Positions 9,602-19,320 of a stretch of 64,000 nucleotides of DNA are shown in pieces. Each line of letters begins with the position of its first letter. Within the stretch, counting starts at the first letter, position 1. The stretch comes from Methanobacterium sp. (lineage in GTDB: Archaea > Methanobacteriota > Methanobacteria > Methanobacteriales > Methanobacteriaceae), in the NCBI GenBank assembly GCA_018263005.1, contig JADFDH010000003.1:124001-188000 (forward strand). Reading direction: 5' to 3'. A program made the position numbers and the translations under genes. The notes under the pieces are model-generated. The model saw only the letters and a program-made list of their open reading frames with translations, was not told where the DNA came from and made no database searches.

Positions 9602-10843
9602 TCAAATTAAGAAAATTGTAATAAGTCCTATGATGATGATCACCGCGAAGATGATACCGATTAACTTTCCGAATTTTCTACTTCCAAAGAATAGGGCGAT
9701 TAAGAATTTAACCAGGGTATTGGATATGGCGGCCAGGGTTATGGCGTTAACCGCTACTTCCTGACTGACTGTGTCCTTAGCTAATAATGCCAGGGATATG
9801 GTGATGGCATCCACATCAGCCACTCCTGATATTAGGCTGGTCACGTATATCCCTGCACTTCCAAAGTAGATATCAGCTATTTTTGATAGGAAAAGTATGG
9901 CTATAAATAGTAATCCGAATATAAGGGCGGGCTTAAGGCTGAACGGATTTTTTAATTTGATATCGGTGTCTATTTCTTTCTCTCGTGTTATTTTCCATAT
10001 TATATAGGCCAGGAACACCCCGGTTACTCCCATGCTTAGCATGGGGAGTATTAGTGGCCAGAATAGGCTGGTGTTAATCACTAGAACTTCGAAGAGAATT
10101 CTTATGAACATCATGGAACTGGCTATGACCGTTGCAAAAACAGCGATTTGAATCAGTGATTCAGTTTCCTTAACCCGGGCAGCCATGGCAGTTGTGACAG
10201 CGGTGCTGGAGACCAGACCCCCGATTATGCCCGTTAAACTTAGCCCTCTTTCTGGCCCGATCAGTCTGATGGCCACGTATCCTGTGTAACTGATGGCGCT
10301 GATGAACACCACGATCAGCCAGATCTGATAGGGATTGAAAACCTCTAATGGACCCATAGTTTGATTGGGGAGTAAGGGAAGTATAACAAAGGCTATTATG
10401 AGAAATTTTAGGGTGTTAATCAGTTCCTTTTCACTTATCCTTCTGATGAAATGATGTAGGTATGATTTGGATGCGAGTAAGACGGTGATTATTATGGCTA
10501 TTATGGGGGCTATCAGCAATCCATCATCAGTTAAGCATAACGCCCCTAAAATGAAGGTAAGTAGAGCGACTACTTCGGTGGTGATTCCAATGTCCCCACC
10601 ATCCATAGAGCTTTGATAATAACTCAACGCCACCATTAATATTAAACCCAGGAAAGACAGGATAATGAAATAGGGATAATATAATGAAATATAAGCTGAG
10701 ATAACACCTAATAATGCTATCAATGTGAATGTACGAATACCTGCAAATTCCACGCGTTTAAACTGTTTTCTTTCTCTTTCAGTCCCGATTAAAGCCCCGA
10801 TTGCCAGGGCTATTAAGAATTTGAGGATCAGGAATAGGTCCAT
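9602..10843 (-). CDS. MgtC/SapB N-terminal domain plus DUF4010 membrane protein
   Basis: A 413-residue polytopic protein. The N-terminal LAIGALIGTERERKQ followed by FAGIRTFTLIALLG is the MgtC/SapB signature. The remainder (ITGIIGGLVSSTAVTTAMAARVKE; YVTSLISGVADVDAITISLA) is the DUF4010 region. MgtC-type proteins are linked to magnesium homeostasis and membrane potential, but the two-domain version has no agreed function. It stands alone between the glycan run and two small membrane protein genes. Confidence 0.85.
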   Translation of the reverse strand: MDLFLILKFLIALAIGALIGTERERKQFKRVEFAGIRTFTLIALLGVISAYISLYYPYFIILSFLGLILMVALSYYQSSMDGGDIGITTEVVALLTFILGALCLTDDGLLIAPIIAIIITVLLASKSYLHHFIRRISEKELINTLKFLIIAFVILPLLPNQTMGPLEVFNPYQIWLIVVFISAISYTGYVAIRLIGPERGLSLTGIIGGLVSSTAVTTAMAARVKETESLIQIAVFATVIASSMMFIRILFEVLVINTSLFWPLILPMLSMGVTGVFLAYIIWKITREKEIDTDIKLKNPFSLKPALIFGLLFIAILFLSKIADIYFGSAGIYVTSLISGVADVDAITISLALLAKDTVSQEVAVNAITLAAISNTLVKFLIALFFGSRKFGKLIGIIFAVIIIIGLITIFLI

Positions 10844-10894
10844 GATTTAGAATCTGTAATTTGATCTTTAAATTTTTTATTACCCCATTCATTT

Positions 10895-11215
10895 CTATTT
10901 AATCCATAACCCCACCATTGCCGATACCAGATTAGCCACCAATGACACAGTAAACGCCCGGGTATATCCTATTTGAAACAATAACCGGATGAGAAGTGCT
11001 TCGCTTATAATTACTAAAATTTCAATAAGGACCAGGTTAGAAATCAAGTAATGGTATCCCATTATGGCCAGAGGCAATGTAAGACAATTTATTAAAATGG
11101 TATAAAGAAGAATATAGGCTGGCTTTTGTTTGAAAAATATGTACAAAAAAGTAAATTCTATTAAAATAGTTATAAGCAATGAGTAGATTATTATGTCCAT
11201 CAAATTGACCTTCAA
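10895..11215 (-). CDS. Small four-helix membrane protein, unknown function
   Basis: A 106-residue, almost entirely hydrophobic protein with about four membrane segments and very few charged residues. I do not recognise the family. Its start lies about 10 bases after the end of the upstream gene (11226-11840), also membrane associated, so the two probably form an operon. Confidence 0.6.
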   Translation of the reverse strand: MKVNLMDIIIYSLLITILIEFTFLYIFFKQKPAYILLYTILINCLTLPLAIMGYHYLISNLVLIEILVIISEALLIRLLFQIGYTRAFTVSLVANLVSAMVGLWIK

Positions 11216-11225
11216 CGTTTTACAA

Positions 11226-11840
11226 TTAATAAGACCTTCTACGTATCACAATTAATAATATGGCAATAATAGCGATGATTGGTAAAATATAAACCCATAT
11301 ATCACCTACAGAAGTGCCTGGTTCTGGTTTGGTGTTCTGATTCTGGAAATTAGCTGTTTTTATCTCACCAGTGCTATAATAGAATTTTGCCCGGGTCTTC
11401 TTAATTTCAAAATTTGTAGAATTAAGATTAGTGATCTCCAGTTCCACCAATACCTTCTCCAGCGAATTATACATTTCAACTGTAGCATAAGTTCCTTCCA
11501 GTTCCAGATGAGAGTTCATTACTTCACTATTGGTGGTGAAATAGTTTCTAATTTCTACATCACTCATATTTTCCAGTGCACCCTGGTTAAAATCTGATTT
11601 ACGGATGGCGTAGATGGAAACTGTGCTGAATTTATAGAAATGGAATTCACTGCTATTTAAAACCATAAATCTGGGTGTTGGGTTTCCCTGGATTAAAAAA
11701 ACATAATCCGGATAATCATTGATGTTTATAATTTGATAATAGTAGTCTATTTGCTTTTGATCAGGATTTATCACATCTGCATAGACAGTTGTGATGGAAA
11801 GAGAAATTAAAGTAATAATAAAGAACGTTATCATCTTCAT
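11226..11840 (-). CDS. Secreted, C-terminally membrane-anchored protein, unknown function
   Basis: A 204-residue protein with an N-terminal signal peptide (hydrophobic MITFFIITLISLSITTVYA) and one C-terminal membrane segment (IWVYILPIIAIIAILLIVI) ended by RRRSY, a stop-transfer signal. The body of about 150 residues would lie outside the membrane. No known catalytic motif is seen. It probably shares a transcript with the four-helix protein at 10895-11215. Confidence 0.65.
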   Translation of the reverse strand: MKMITFFIITLISLSITTVYADVINPDQKQIDYYYQIININDYPDYVFLIQGNPTPRFMVLNSSEFHFYKFSTVSIYAIRKSDFNQGALENMSDVEIRNYFTTNSEVMNSHLELEGTYATVEMYNSLEKVLVELEITNLNSTNFEIKKTRAKFYYSTGEIKTANFQNQNTKPEPGTSVGDIWVYILPIIAIIAILLIVIRRRSY

Positions 11841-12003
11841 AAATCATAATTTATAATTTAACTACTTAATTAATTTTAATAATATTATTCCAAAAAAAAT
11901 GATCGCTAGAAAAACAAAATAGTAATGCTAAACATACTAAATAATGGATTTGAATAATAAAAATAGCATAAAAAAGGTGAATCAATAAAATTGGTCAGAT
12001 TTT

Positions 12004-13701
12004 ATGAGGATTCAATCGTTAATGCCGGTAACTAAATGGAGTCGTAAATACAATAAAGAATGGCTGCGCCCTGATATTATAGCAGGCATAACCGTCGGTG
12101 CCGTGATGATCCCCGAATCCATGGCCTATGTTTCTTTAGCTAATTTACCACCAGAGGTTGGTTTGTATTCTGCTATGGTTGCCCTGTTCGTCTATGTAAT
12201 TTTCGGTACATCCCGTCAGCTATCCATCGGCCCCCTCTCTACCCTGTCCATACTGGTTGGTTCTACGTTGGGTTCGTTGATGATAATTGATGCAACCCAG
12301 TATGCTATGATAGCTTCATTGGTAGCGGTTATAGCCGGTCTTCTAGCACTTTTATCCTGGGCTTTGAGATTAGGTTTCATAGTCAAATTCATATCAAAAC
12401 CGGTTTTAACCGGGTTTCTAGCTGGACTGGCGTTATACATCGCATCTGGACAGATCTCTAAATTATTCGGAATTTCTGGTGGTACAGGGACTTTTTTTGA
12501 GAGGATTTATTATCTAATTATGCACCTTGATCAGACCAATTTACCCACATTGGCTGTGGGTGTTGTGGGGATTCTTTTTTTGTTCCTGGCCACTAAAAAA
12601 TTCCCAAAACTACCCAACACCCTGATCCTCGTTTTAGGATCAATAGTACTTCTTACTTACACCAACCTGGCTTCTTTAGGTGTTAAAGTGGTGGGCCATA
12701 TCCCCCAGGGAATACCGGCTTTTATAATTCCTGATCCCACCCTATTAGATGTTAATATTCTGATTACTTTAGCTGCTACTGTTTTCTTAATAAGTTATAT
12801 GGAGGGATATTTATTCGCTGCTGAATATGCCACTAAAAACAGGTATAAAATTGATAAAAACCAGGAATTATTAGCATTAGGAGCATCTAATATAGCGGTA
12901 GGTTTGTTTCAGGGATTACCTGTGGGTGGTGCGCTGTCTCGTACTGCAATTAATGATGATAGCGGGGCGAAGACCCAACTAGCTGGAGGTGTGTCCGGCA
13001 TAATTATATTACTTGTTCTGGTTTTTTTGACAGGGATTTTCACAAACTTACCCGAGACAATTCTAGCCGCAATAGTACTGTTCATCATAAAAGGCCTGGT
13101 GAACATACCTCATTTCCGTGATATCTATTATTTTAGTAAGATAGAATTCACCATCGCCCTGTTAACTTTACTGTTCGTATTATTTTTCGGAGCACTGGAG
13201 GGCATTGTATTAGGGGTGATAATGTCGGTGGTGGGATTGATCAATAAAATGTACAACCCACATATAGCTGTTTTGGGAAAGATGCCTGGAAAACATCAAT
13301 TTTTAGATGTTAAACGTCGTATGGAGGCTCAGAAAATACCGGGAATACTTATAATTCGGGTTGATGGATCTCAGATATTTCTAAACACGGAAGATGTTAA
13401 AAATAAAATATTATTATTAGTAGATAAAGATTACAAAGACACTGAACTATTTATTCTAGATTTAGAGGCAACAGCCTTCATCGATCATTCAGCTATTGAA
13501 ATGTTAGAGGAGCTATATGATGAACTGAAACTAAGAGGTATAACCTTCAAAGTAGCTAATATGTACGAACCCATCAGGGATTCCCTTCGAAAAACTAAAC
13601 TGGAAAAAGAAATAGTGGAAAATGAGGTTCCCCTAACCATCGAAGATTGTATAGAACTATGGAAATCGGAGAAATCAAATAATATCGATGAAAAAGTATA
13701 A
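12004..13701 (+). CDS. SulP family anion permease with STAS domain
   Basis: A 565-residue SLC26/SulP-type transporter. Residues of about 15-400 form the membrane core, with the family signature near the N-terminus (WLRPDIIAGITVGAVMIPES, MAYVSLANLPPEVGLYS). Residues of about 430-545 form the cytoplasmic STAS domain (VDGSQIFLNTEDVKNKI; DLEATAFIDHSAIEMLEEL). Known members move sulfate, bicarbonate or other anions; the substrate cannot be told from sequence. It is monocistronic, divergent from the gene at 11840 and convergent with the metal transporter operon. Confidence 0.9.
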   Translation: MRIQSLMPVTKWSRKYNKEWLRPDIIAGITVGAVMIPESMAYVSLANLPPEVGLYSAMVALFVYVIFGTSRQLSIGPLSTLSILVGSTLGSLMIIDATQYAMIASLVAVIAGLLALLSWALRLGFIVKFISKPVLTGFLAGLALYIASGQISKLFGISGGTGTFFERIYYLIMHLDQTNLPTLAVGVVGILFLFLATKKFPKLPNTLILVLGSIVLLTYTNLASLGVKVVGHIPQGIPAFIIPDPTLLDVNILITLAATVFLISYMEGYLFAAEYATKNRYKIDKNQELLALGASNIAVGLFQGLPVGGALSRTAINDDSGAKTQLAGGVSGIIILLVLVFLTGIFTNLPETILAAIVLFIIKGLVNIPHFRDIYYFSKIEFTIALLTLLFVLFFGALEGIVLGVIMSVVGLINKMYNPHIAVLGKMPGKHQFLDVKRRMEAQKIPGILIIRVDGSQIFLNTEDVKNKILLLVDKDYKDTELFILDLEATAFIDHSAIEMLEELYDELKLRGITFKVANMYEPIRDSLRKTKLEKEIVENEVPLTIEDCIELWKSEKSNNIDEKV

Positions 13702-13764
13702 AAATTTTTTTTATATCCGTCAAAAAATAATAATATTCTAATCCTTTAAGTAACTATACACATT

Positions 13765-14559
13765 CTAATCCTGTATATAATAGCTGAGCAGGAAGGCCGC
13801 TGCCATCACCAGGACTATGGTTGCCCCGGAGGAGAGGTTGAAGATGAAGGACAACACCAGTCCCAGGGTGGTGAGGATCACGCCTAATATGGTGGATAGG
13901 ATCATTAATTTTCGGATGTTATAGGTGTACTGTTTAGCTATGGCTGCCGGGATGGCTAGTAGGGCTATTAATAATATAACACCCACTACTTTGATGAGCA
14001 CTACGATGCTTAGGGCTATCAAAGCCAGTAGTAGCATGTTGATGAATGTCGTATGTAATCCAACTACTTGGGAGAATTCTTCATCAAAAGACACTCCTAT
14101 AAATTCGTTTCTAAATAATAAAACAATTAATAAAATGATTATATCCAGTATGAGCATGATATAGAGGTCTGAGTTGGAGACAGTGATGATGCTTCCAAAG
14201 AGATAGCTGAAGAGGTCAGGAGCAAATCCGGACTTTAAATTAATGAATAAAATTCCCAGGGCCATGCCCACACTCCATAATATGCCGATGGCGGTGTCTT
14301 GGCTGATTTTTACCTTCTCCCGGACTGCTCCCATGGAAATCGCCGCCAGTATACTGAAGGGTATGGCGGCAAGGACCGGGTTCACACCTAAAAAGTAACC
14401 TAATCCCACACCTCCAAATGCCGCGTGGGAGATAGCTCCACTTAAAGAAACAATCCTCTTTATCACCACATAGGTTCCCACTGCTCCGCAGGCCACACTG
14501 ACCAGTACCGCTGCTATGAAAGCTCGTTGCATGAACTCGTACTGCAGAAATTCAAACAT
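13765..14559 (-). CDS. Metal ABC transporter permease (ZnuB/MntB type)
   Basis: A 264-residue ABC-3 family permease with about eight hydrophobic segments, including the typical ACGAVGTYVVIKRIVSLSGA and ISHAAFGGVGLGYFLG blocks near the N-terminus. It should form the membrane channel for Zn, Mn or another divalent metal. It is the third gene of a minus-strand operon: binding protein (16350), ATPase (15414), permease (14559). Confidence 0.9.
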   Translation of the reverse strand: MFEFLQYEFMQRAFIAAVLVSVACGAVGTYVVIKRIVSLSGAISHAAFGGVGLGYFLGVNPVLAAIPFSILAAISMGAVREKVKISQDTAIGILWSVGMALGILFINLKSGFAPDLFSYLFGSIITVSNSDLYIMLILDIIILLIVLLFRNEFIGVSFDEEFSQVVGLHTTFINMLLLALIALSIVVLIKVVGVILLIALLAIPAAIAKQYTYNIRKLMILSTILGVILTTLGLVLSFIFNLSSGATIVLVMAAAFLLSYYIQD

Positions 14560-14670
14560 TATATTTTACACCCTACTTCACTTTTGGCCATATAAATATA
14601 CATTTTATTATATTCTAAACAATCCTGAAGGGGGATCCATTAAAGTGTCTTTTAACATCGCTTATTATTT

Positions 14671-15414
14671 TTAATGCTTTCTAAGCATCCTATGGGGAAC
14701 TCCATGACTGATTAAATCTATGGAACAGTGATATATCTTCTCCAAACCATCGCCTGCTTCTTCAGCTGGTCCGTGGTAGAATAGTCTTCTGTTAAGGCAG
14801 GCTATCTTATCCACATGCATGGAGACGGTTCCCACATCATGGCTAACTAGGATCATGGCCATTTTATTTTTTAATCTGGAGGTGAGTTTGTAGAAGGCAT
14901 CCTGCATCTCCGGGTCGATGCTGGCCATTGGTTCATCCATGAGAAGTAGTTTAGGCTGACGGGCCAGGGCCCGGGCAATGAGCACCCTCTGCATCTGTCC
15001 TCCTGATAATCTGCTGATCTGTCTATCCTGATAATCCAGCATATCCACATCCTTTAATGCCTGTAGGACCATTCTTTCATCTTCACTGGTATACTTTTTT
15101 AACAATCCATGATATCTTCCCATTAAAACTGTCTGGTAAACATTTATAGGGAAGTCCGGGTCGAAATGAGTATATTGGGGGAGGTATCCCACTAAATCCC
15201 GTGCATTCTGGGGTTTTCTTCCGAAAACTTTCACCTCACCTTTATCTGGTTTTAACAGGCCCAGTATTATCTTAAGAAGAGTGCTTTTACCCCCTCCATT
15301 GGGTCCGATTATGGCTATAAAATCCTTCTCTTCAATGGTTAAACTAACATCTTCCAGGACGGTTTGTTCCAGGAAGGTGAAGGATACATTACCTATTTCC
15401 ACAGCATTGGTCAT
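14671..15414 (-). CDS. Metal ABC transporter ATP-binding protein (ZnuC/MntA type)
   Basis: A 247-residue ABC ATPase. Walker A is GPNGGGKSTLLK near residue 37, the signature motif is LSGGQMQRVLIARAL, Walker B is LLLMDEPMASID and the switch histidine is in LVSHDVG. The 'GYLPQYTHFDPDFP' Q-loop region is typical of the Zn/Mn/Fe chelate branch. An AGGA ribosome binding site precedes ATG 15414. It partners the permease at 13765 and the binding protein at 15469. Confidence 0.92.
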   Translation of the reverse strand: MTNAVEIGNVSFTFLEQTVLEDVSLTIEEKDFIAIIGPNGGGKSTLLKIILGLLKPDKGEVKVFGRKPQNARDLVGYLPQYTHFDPDFPINVYQTVLMGRYHGLLKKYTSEDERMVLQALKDVDMLDYQDRQISRLSGGQMQRVLIARALARQPKLLLMDEPMASIDPEMQDAFYKLTSRLKNKMAMILVSHDVGTVSMHVDKIACLNRRLFYHGPAEEAGDGLEKIYHCSIDLISHGVPHRMLRKH

Positions 15415-15468
15415 ATCATATAATTCCTTTATATTTTATGTGCTAAATTATCTAAGAATCTAAATTTT

Positions 15469-16350
15469 CTATGACTTAGAAAAGGCCTCTGCTACTTTTT
15501 TCATGTTTTCCAGGTAGTTTTCATCTAGAACACTTACCTGAAGAACCTGTCCTCCGATCTGAGATGCGATGGACTGCATATATTTAGGGTTAAATTGTGG
15601 CTCTACATATACCATGGTGATGTTGTATTGGCGGGCCACATCCACCATCATGGCTATTCTTTGGGGAGAGGGTTCCTCATCATTGACCATGGCACTGATC
15701 ATGGTTAGATTGTAGTCCCGGGCATAATAACCGAAAGCTGGATGGAAGATCAGTATGGGTTTGGTCTTTCCTTCCAACAGTTTTGTGGTGTTTTTATCCA
15801 GTTCTTCCAGTTTCAGAAGATACTGATCCCTATTTTCCCCATAATAATCTTTATTTGCTGGATCTACCTGGACTAAACTTTCATATATATTATTAACCAT
15901 TATCCGGGCATTTCTAGGACTCATCCACACATGGGGATCCAGATGTCCATCCTCATCAGCAGTGTTAGGTATTAACTGGATACCCTTTGAGGCGTTGATC
16001 ACCAGCATATTGGGATTAGCGGCTTTTAACTTGTCCATGTAGTTATTTTCAAATTCTATTGATGAACCCACCTGCACATACAATTGGGCGTTTGAAACCT
16101 TACTGAGCTGGCCCGGCAGAGGTTCGTAGGTATGTACATCCGCAGTGGGCGGTACCATCAAAGTAACATCCACCTTATCACCCCCCACAGCCTTAACAAA
16201 TTCAACTTCTGGCCCTATGGTTACAATAACTCCTATTTTGTCATTATTTGTAGAATTTGTTCTATCCACAGCTAGGTAAGCCAATATCAGCCCGCAAATG
16301 ATTACAATAATTATAGCTACTGTTAATTTTTTCTTATTAATCTGAGACAT
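15469..16350 (-). CDS. Metal ABC transporter substrate-binding protein (ZnuA-like, cluster A-I)
   Basis: A 293-residue metal-binding protein with an N-terminal membrane anchor (LTVAIIIVIICGLILAYLAV) rather than a lipobox. The three metal-ligand histidines of the family are visible in DVHTYEP, DPHVWMSP and FHPAFGYY, with an acidic fourth ligand likely in YVEPQFNP. There is no long His-rich loop of the kind seen in many zinc-specific proteins. The start is ATG 16350, although TTG 16353 is in frame. A 20-bp palindrome begins at 16353 and the gene is divergent from nikR, so its metal could be nickel; see findings. Confidence 0.88.
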   Translation of the reverse strand: MSQINKKKLTVAIIIVIICGLILAYLAVDRTNSTNNDKIGVIVTIGPEVEFVKAVGGDKVDVTLMVPPTADVHTYEPLPGQLSKVSNAQLYVQVGSSIEFENNYMDKLKAANPNMLVINASKGIQLIPNTADEDGHLDPHVWMSPRNARIMVNNIYESLVQVDPANKDYYGENRDQYLLKLEELDKNTTKLLEGKTKPILIFHPAFGYYARDYNLTMISAMVNDEEPSPQRIAMMVDVARQYNITMVYVEPQFNPKYMQSIASQIGGQVLQVSVLDENYLENMKKVAEAFSKS

Positions 16351-16352
16351 CA

Positions 16353-16372
16353 AATAAATATGTGTATTTATT
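16353..16372. promoter_or_regulatory. Perfect palindrome between nikR and the metal transporter operon
   Basis: AATAAATA-TGTG-TATTTATT has two perfect 8-base arms with a 4-base centre. It abuts the start of the binding-protein gene and lies 70-89 bases upstream of nikR ATG 16442. Its position suits an operator for repression of the transporter operon. It is A/T-rich, so chance occurrence is possible, and it is not the enterobacterial NikR consensus. Confidence 0.4.
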
Positions 16373-16441
16373 AATATTTATAGATTTTCTTAATAATATT
16401 TAACAATAATTTTATAAGAAGTTAATAAAATATGGTTAATC

Positions 16442-16825
16442 ATGGCCATCATCAGTATCTCACTTAGTGATAAATTATTGAATGAACTAGACCAGTTGAA
16501 GGATGAAGTTGGTTTCTCCGGCAGATCAGAGGTTATCCGTGCCAGTACTAGAATGTTAATCGCGGATAATCAGGAAAAAAAGACCCTACAGGGTGATATT
16601 AACTCCATTCTTATTGTGATTCATAATCAGAAAGCAGAGGATAAGGTAACAGAGATAAAACACGATTTCGAGGATATTATCAGCACCCAGATCCACAGCC
16701 ACCTGAAAAATGAAACCTGTCTGGAGATATTCATAATGGAAGGCAATGCCCAGCGTATGAACACCCTAAGGAAGATGTTCCAGGCCAGCCGAAAAATGGA
16801 CTACATTAAAATGATATCCATATAA
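16442..16825 (+). CDS. nikR: NikR-type nickel-responsive regulator (CopG/ribbon-helix-helix plus ACT-like domain)
   Basis: A 127-residue regulator. Residues 1-45 are a ribbon-helix-helix DNA-binding domain (ISISLSDKLLNELDQL; GRSEVIRASTRML). The C-terminal domain preserves all four nickel ligands with the spacing of Escherichia coli NikR: His, then 11 residues on HxH, then six further on Cys (IKHDFED..., QIHSHLKNETC). Nickel is a heavy-demand metal in methanogens (F430, hydrogenases). It is divergent from the metal ABC operon, which makes that operon its most likely target. There is no obvious ribosome binding site, so the mRNA may be leaderless or nearly so. Confidence 0.85.
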   Translation: MAIISISLSDKLLNELDQLKDEVGFSGRSEVIRASTRMLIADNQEKKTLQGDINSILIVIHNQKAEDKVTEIKHDFEDIISTQIHSHLKNETCLEIFIMEGNAQRMNTLRKMFQASRKMDYIKMISI

Positions 16826-16870
16826 AAACATTAAGTATAATCTCCAAATAACTACATTTAGATAGATATT

Positions 16871-18952
16871 TTAATTTTTCAAAATCTGAAACAACTTATC
16901 CTGATCAGTTACCGGTAACTGGCAAACACCTTCTTTACAAGGATAAGCCGTGCTATTACTATCTAATGGTATTTTTTCAGTTAAGGATGCCACTTTACTC
17001 TTCAGCCATTCCTCATCAGATGAATTTAAAGAGAAAACTGCCCGGGGAATGTAATTATCATTAAATATTCCTATTAATTTCTGGGTTCCAGGATCTGCTT
17101 TTTCTCCAGCTATAACCACCTCATAGAAGGGCCCTATCCTGTCCATCACCGCTAATAGGAACATTGCATGAGCTGATGGTAACTGTTGTATCCTCGGTGC
17201 GAAGGCTTTCTCCAGTTTTATACTGGTTTCTCTTAATTTTTTATCCTCCAATAATGTAGAAAGTCTTATAATATTATAATATGCCACTGCATTACCGGAT
17301 GGTAGTGATCCGTCACTGGCTTCCTTCTTACGAAGGATTAATTCTCGAGCATCCTGACTGGTAAGATAATATCCTCCCGCTTCTTTATCTTCGAATTTGT
17401 CCAGGAGTATCTGATTAAGCTCCGATCCCCATCTTAGATAGGATGAATCCAGAGTAGCCTGATATAATTCTATAAGACCCCAGATCATGAAAGCATAATC
17501 ATCGAGGTATCCTTCCACCTTCACTTCACCATCCCGGTAACGATGCATCAACTTACCATTTAAGTATAATTTGTTTTTAATGAAATTCACCGCTTTTATA
17601 GCGGCTTTAATGTATTTCTCATCATCTAATATCCTGCTGGCCCGGGCCAGGGCCGCTATCATAATCCCATTCCAGTCAGTGAGGATTTTATCATCTTTAT
17701 GAGGATGTATCCTATCCTTCCTTGCCTGAAATAGTTTTTTTCTAATACTCTCAAGTTTCAGGTGTAATTCATCTGTTTTTAAGCCTATATTTTCTGCAGT
17801 TTCCGCTAAAGGCTCTTTCAAGTGGATGATGTTCTTACCATTGTAACCACCCGTTTCCATGTCGAAATAATTTCCCTTTTCTTTGATCTGATAAATTTTT
17901 GAGAATAATTTAGATTCATCAGTACTTAAGATCTGATCAATCTCTTCCTTACTCCATAGGTAGAATTTTCCCTCTTCACCTTCACTTTCCGCGTCCTCTG
18001 CTGAATAGAATCCACCTTCATCTGATGTCATATCTCTTAATACGTATTCCAGGATTTGTTGGGTTTTTTCCTGGTATTCCTTATTTCCCGTGGCCTGATA
18101 TGCTTCCGAGTAGACCAGTGCCAGGAGGGCCTGATCATAGAGCATCTTCTCAAAATGGGGTATCAGCCACTGAGGATCCACACTATACCGGTGAAAACCA
18201 AAACCTAAATGATCCCATATACCCCCTCGGCCCATATGATCCAGTGTTTTGGTCACCATATCCCGTGCATTTTCTTCCTGGGTACTTTCCCAGTAGTGTA
18301 AGAGGTATAAGAGGATGTTGGGACTGGGGAATTTCTGGCCTGTTCCAAAGCCCCCATATTCATCGAAGCTTTTATTCAATTGGTCATATGCATTTTCAAG
18401 GACTGATTCATCTAATAAGTCACCTGATCTGGTCTGGGATATTCTCTTCAGATTGTATGCTATTTCATCTGCGTTTTTAAGTATCTCATCACCCTTCTTT
18501 TCCCAGAGGTCTTTAACGTTTAATATTATCTGCCTCAGACCTATGCTTAACTCGGTGGTGTCCTTGGGGAAATAGGTACCTGCAAAGAATGGTTTTAAAT
18601 CTGAAGTCAGAAATATGGTTAAAGGCCAGCCCCCTGTTCCTGTCATGATCTGACAGGCTGCCATATAGGTAGAATCTACATCAGGCAGTTCTTCCCGATC
18701 AACTTTAATAGGTATGAAGACATCATTGATCAGTTCTCCCATCTCCGGATCCTGGAAGGATTCCCGGGCCATCACATGACACCAGTGACAGGTGCTGTAG
18801 CCGATAGATAAAAAAATAGGCTTATTCTCTCTTTCTGCTTTCTTAAATGCTTCCTCACCCCAGGGATACCAGTCCACCGGATTCTTTGCATGCTGAACTA
18901 GATAGGGGCTTTTCTCATTTTTCAGATGATTATATTTCTCTTCTCCAACCAT
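16871..18952 (-). CDS. DUF255 thioredoxin-fold / spermatogenesis-associated 20-like protein (YyaL family)
   Basis: A 693-residue protein: an N-terminal thioredoxin-like domain with the CHWCHVM active-site-like motif (residues of about 55-61 from ATG 18952) and a long alpha/alpha-toroid domain (ILTDWNGIMIAALARA; DGSLPSGNAVAYYNIIRL) as in N-acyl-glucosamine epimerase-like proteins. Two cysteines lie near the C-terminus (PCKEGVC). Members are widespread in archaea and bacteria with no settled function. ATG 18952 is preferred over the upstream TTG 18964. It is the last gene before the secreted protein island. Confidence 0.88.
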   Translation of the reverse strand: MVGEEKYNHLKNEKSPYLVQHAKNPVDWYPWGEEAFKKAERENKPIFLSIGYSTCHWCHVMARESFQDPEMGELINDVFIPIKVDREELPDVDSTYMAACQIMTGTGGWPLTIFLTSDLKPFFAGTYFPKDTTELSIGLRQIILNVKDLWEKKGDEILKNADEIAYNLKRISQTRSGDLLDESVLENAYDQLNKSFDEYGGFGTGQKFPSPNILLYLLHYWESTQEENARDMVTKTLDHMGRGGIWDHLGFGFHRYSVDPQWLIPHFEKMLYDQALLALVYSEAYQATGNKEYQEKTQQILEYVLRDMTSDEGGFYSAEDAESEGEEGKFYLWSKEEIDQILSTDESKLFSKIYQIKEKGNYFDMETGGYNGKNIIHLKEPLAETAENIGLKTDELHLKLESIRKKLFQARKDRIHPHKDDKILTDWNGIMIAALARASRILDDEKYIKAAIKAVNFIKNKLYLNGKLMHRYRDGEVKVEGYLDDYAFMIWGLIELYQATLDSSYLRWGSELNQILLDKFEDKEAGGYYLTSQDARELILRKKEASDGSLPSGNAVAYYNIIRLSTLLEDKKLRETSIKLEKAFAPRIQQLPSAHAMFLLAVMDRIGPFYEVVIAGEKADPGTQKLIGIFNDNYIPRAVFSLNSSDEEWLKSKVASLTEKIPLDSNSTAYPCKEGVCQLPVTDQDKLFQILKN

Positions 18953-19052
18953 AAAAAACAACAACTCATTAATTTATCAGTGCATTCTTTAAAAAAATGA
19001 TTCAAATCTACTATCTGAGATTTCTTATTCATTAATATCTAAATCAAAGTAA

Positions 19053-19244
19053 TTAGTCTCTTCTCAGGTCACAGAGCAGACAATCCCCAACACCAACGTT
19101 TTCTGCTTCCACTTCTCTGATGATGATAACCATGGCACTTACAGGTAATCCCAATACTTCACTGGCTTTTTTTGCAAAAGCATCCACCAGTTCAGCCTTC
19201 TGTTCCTTGCTCATTTCAGGACCCTCTATAGTAATCACAGGCAT
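19053..19244 (-). CDS. 4-oxalocrotonate tautomerase family protein
   Basis: A 63-residue protein starting Met-Pro, so that Pro becomes residue 1 and the catalytic base after Met removal, as in 4-oxalocrotonate tautomerase. PVITIEGPEMSKEQKAEL and the VIIIREV strand fit the beta-alpha-beta tautomerase fold. The tail GDCLLCDLRRD carries a CxxC pair that is not typical of the family and may bind metal or form a disulfide. A strong GGAGGTGA ribosome binding site precedes the ATG. The physiological substrate is unknown. Confidence 0.85.
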   Translation of the reverse strand: MPVITIEGPEMSKEQKAELVDAFAKKASEVLGLPVSAMVIIIREVEAENVGVGDCLLCDLRRD

Positions 19245-19320
19245 AAAACTTCACCTCCAGTATACTATTGTTTTTTATGGGAGATTAAATTATCCTCACC
19301 TAAAAATTAAAAAAATAAAA

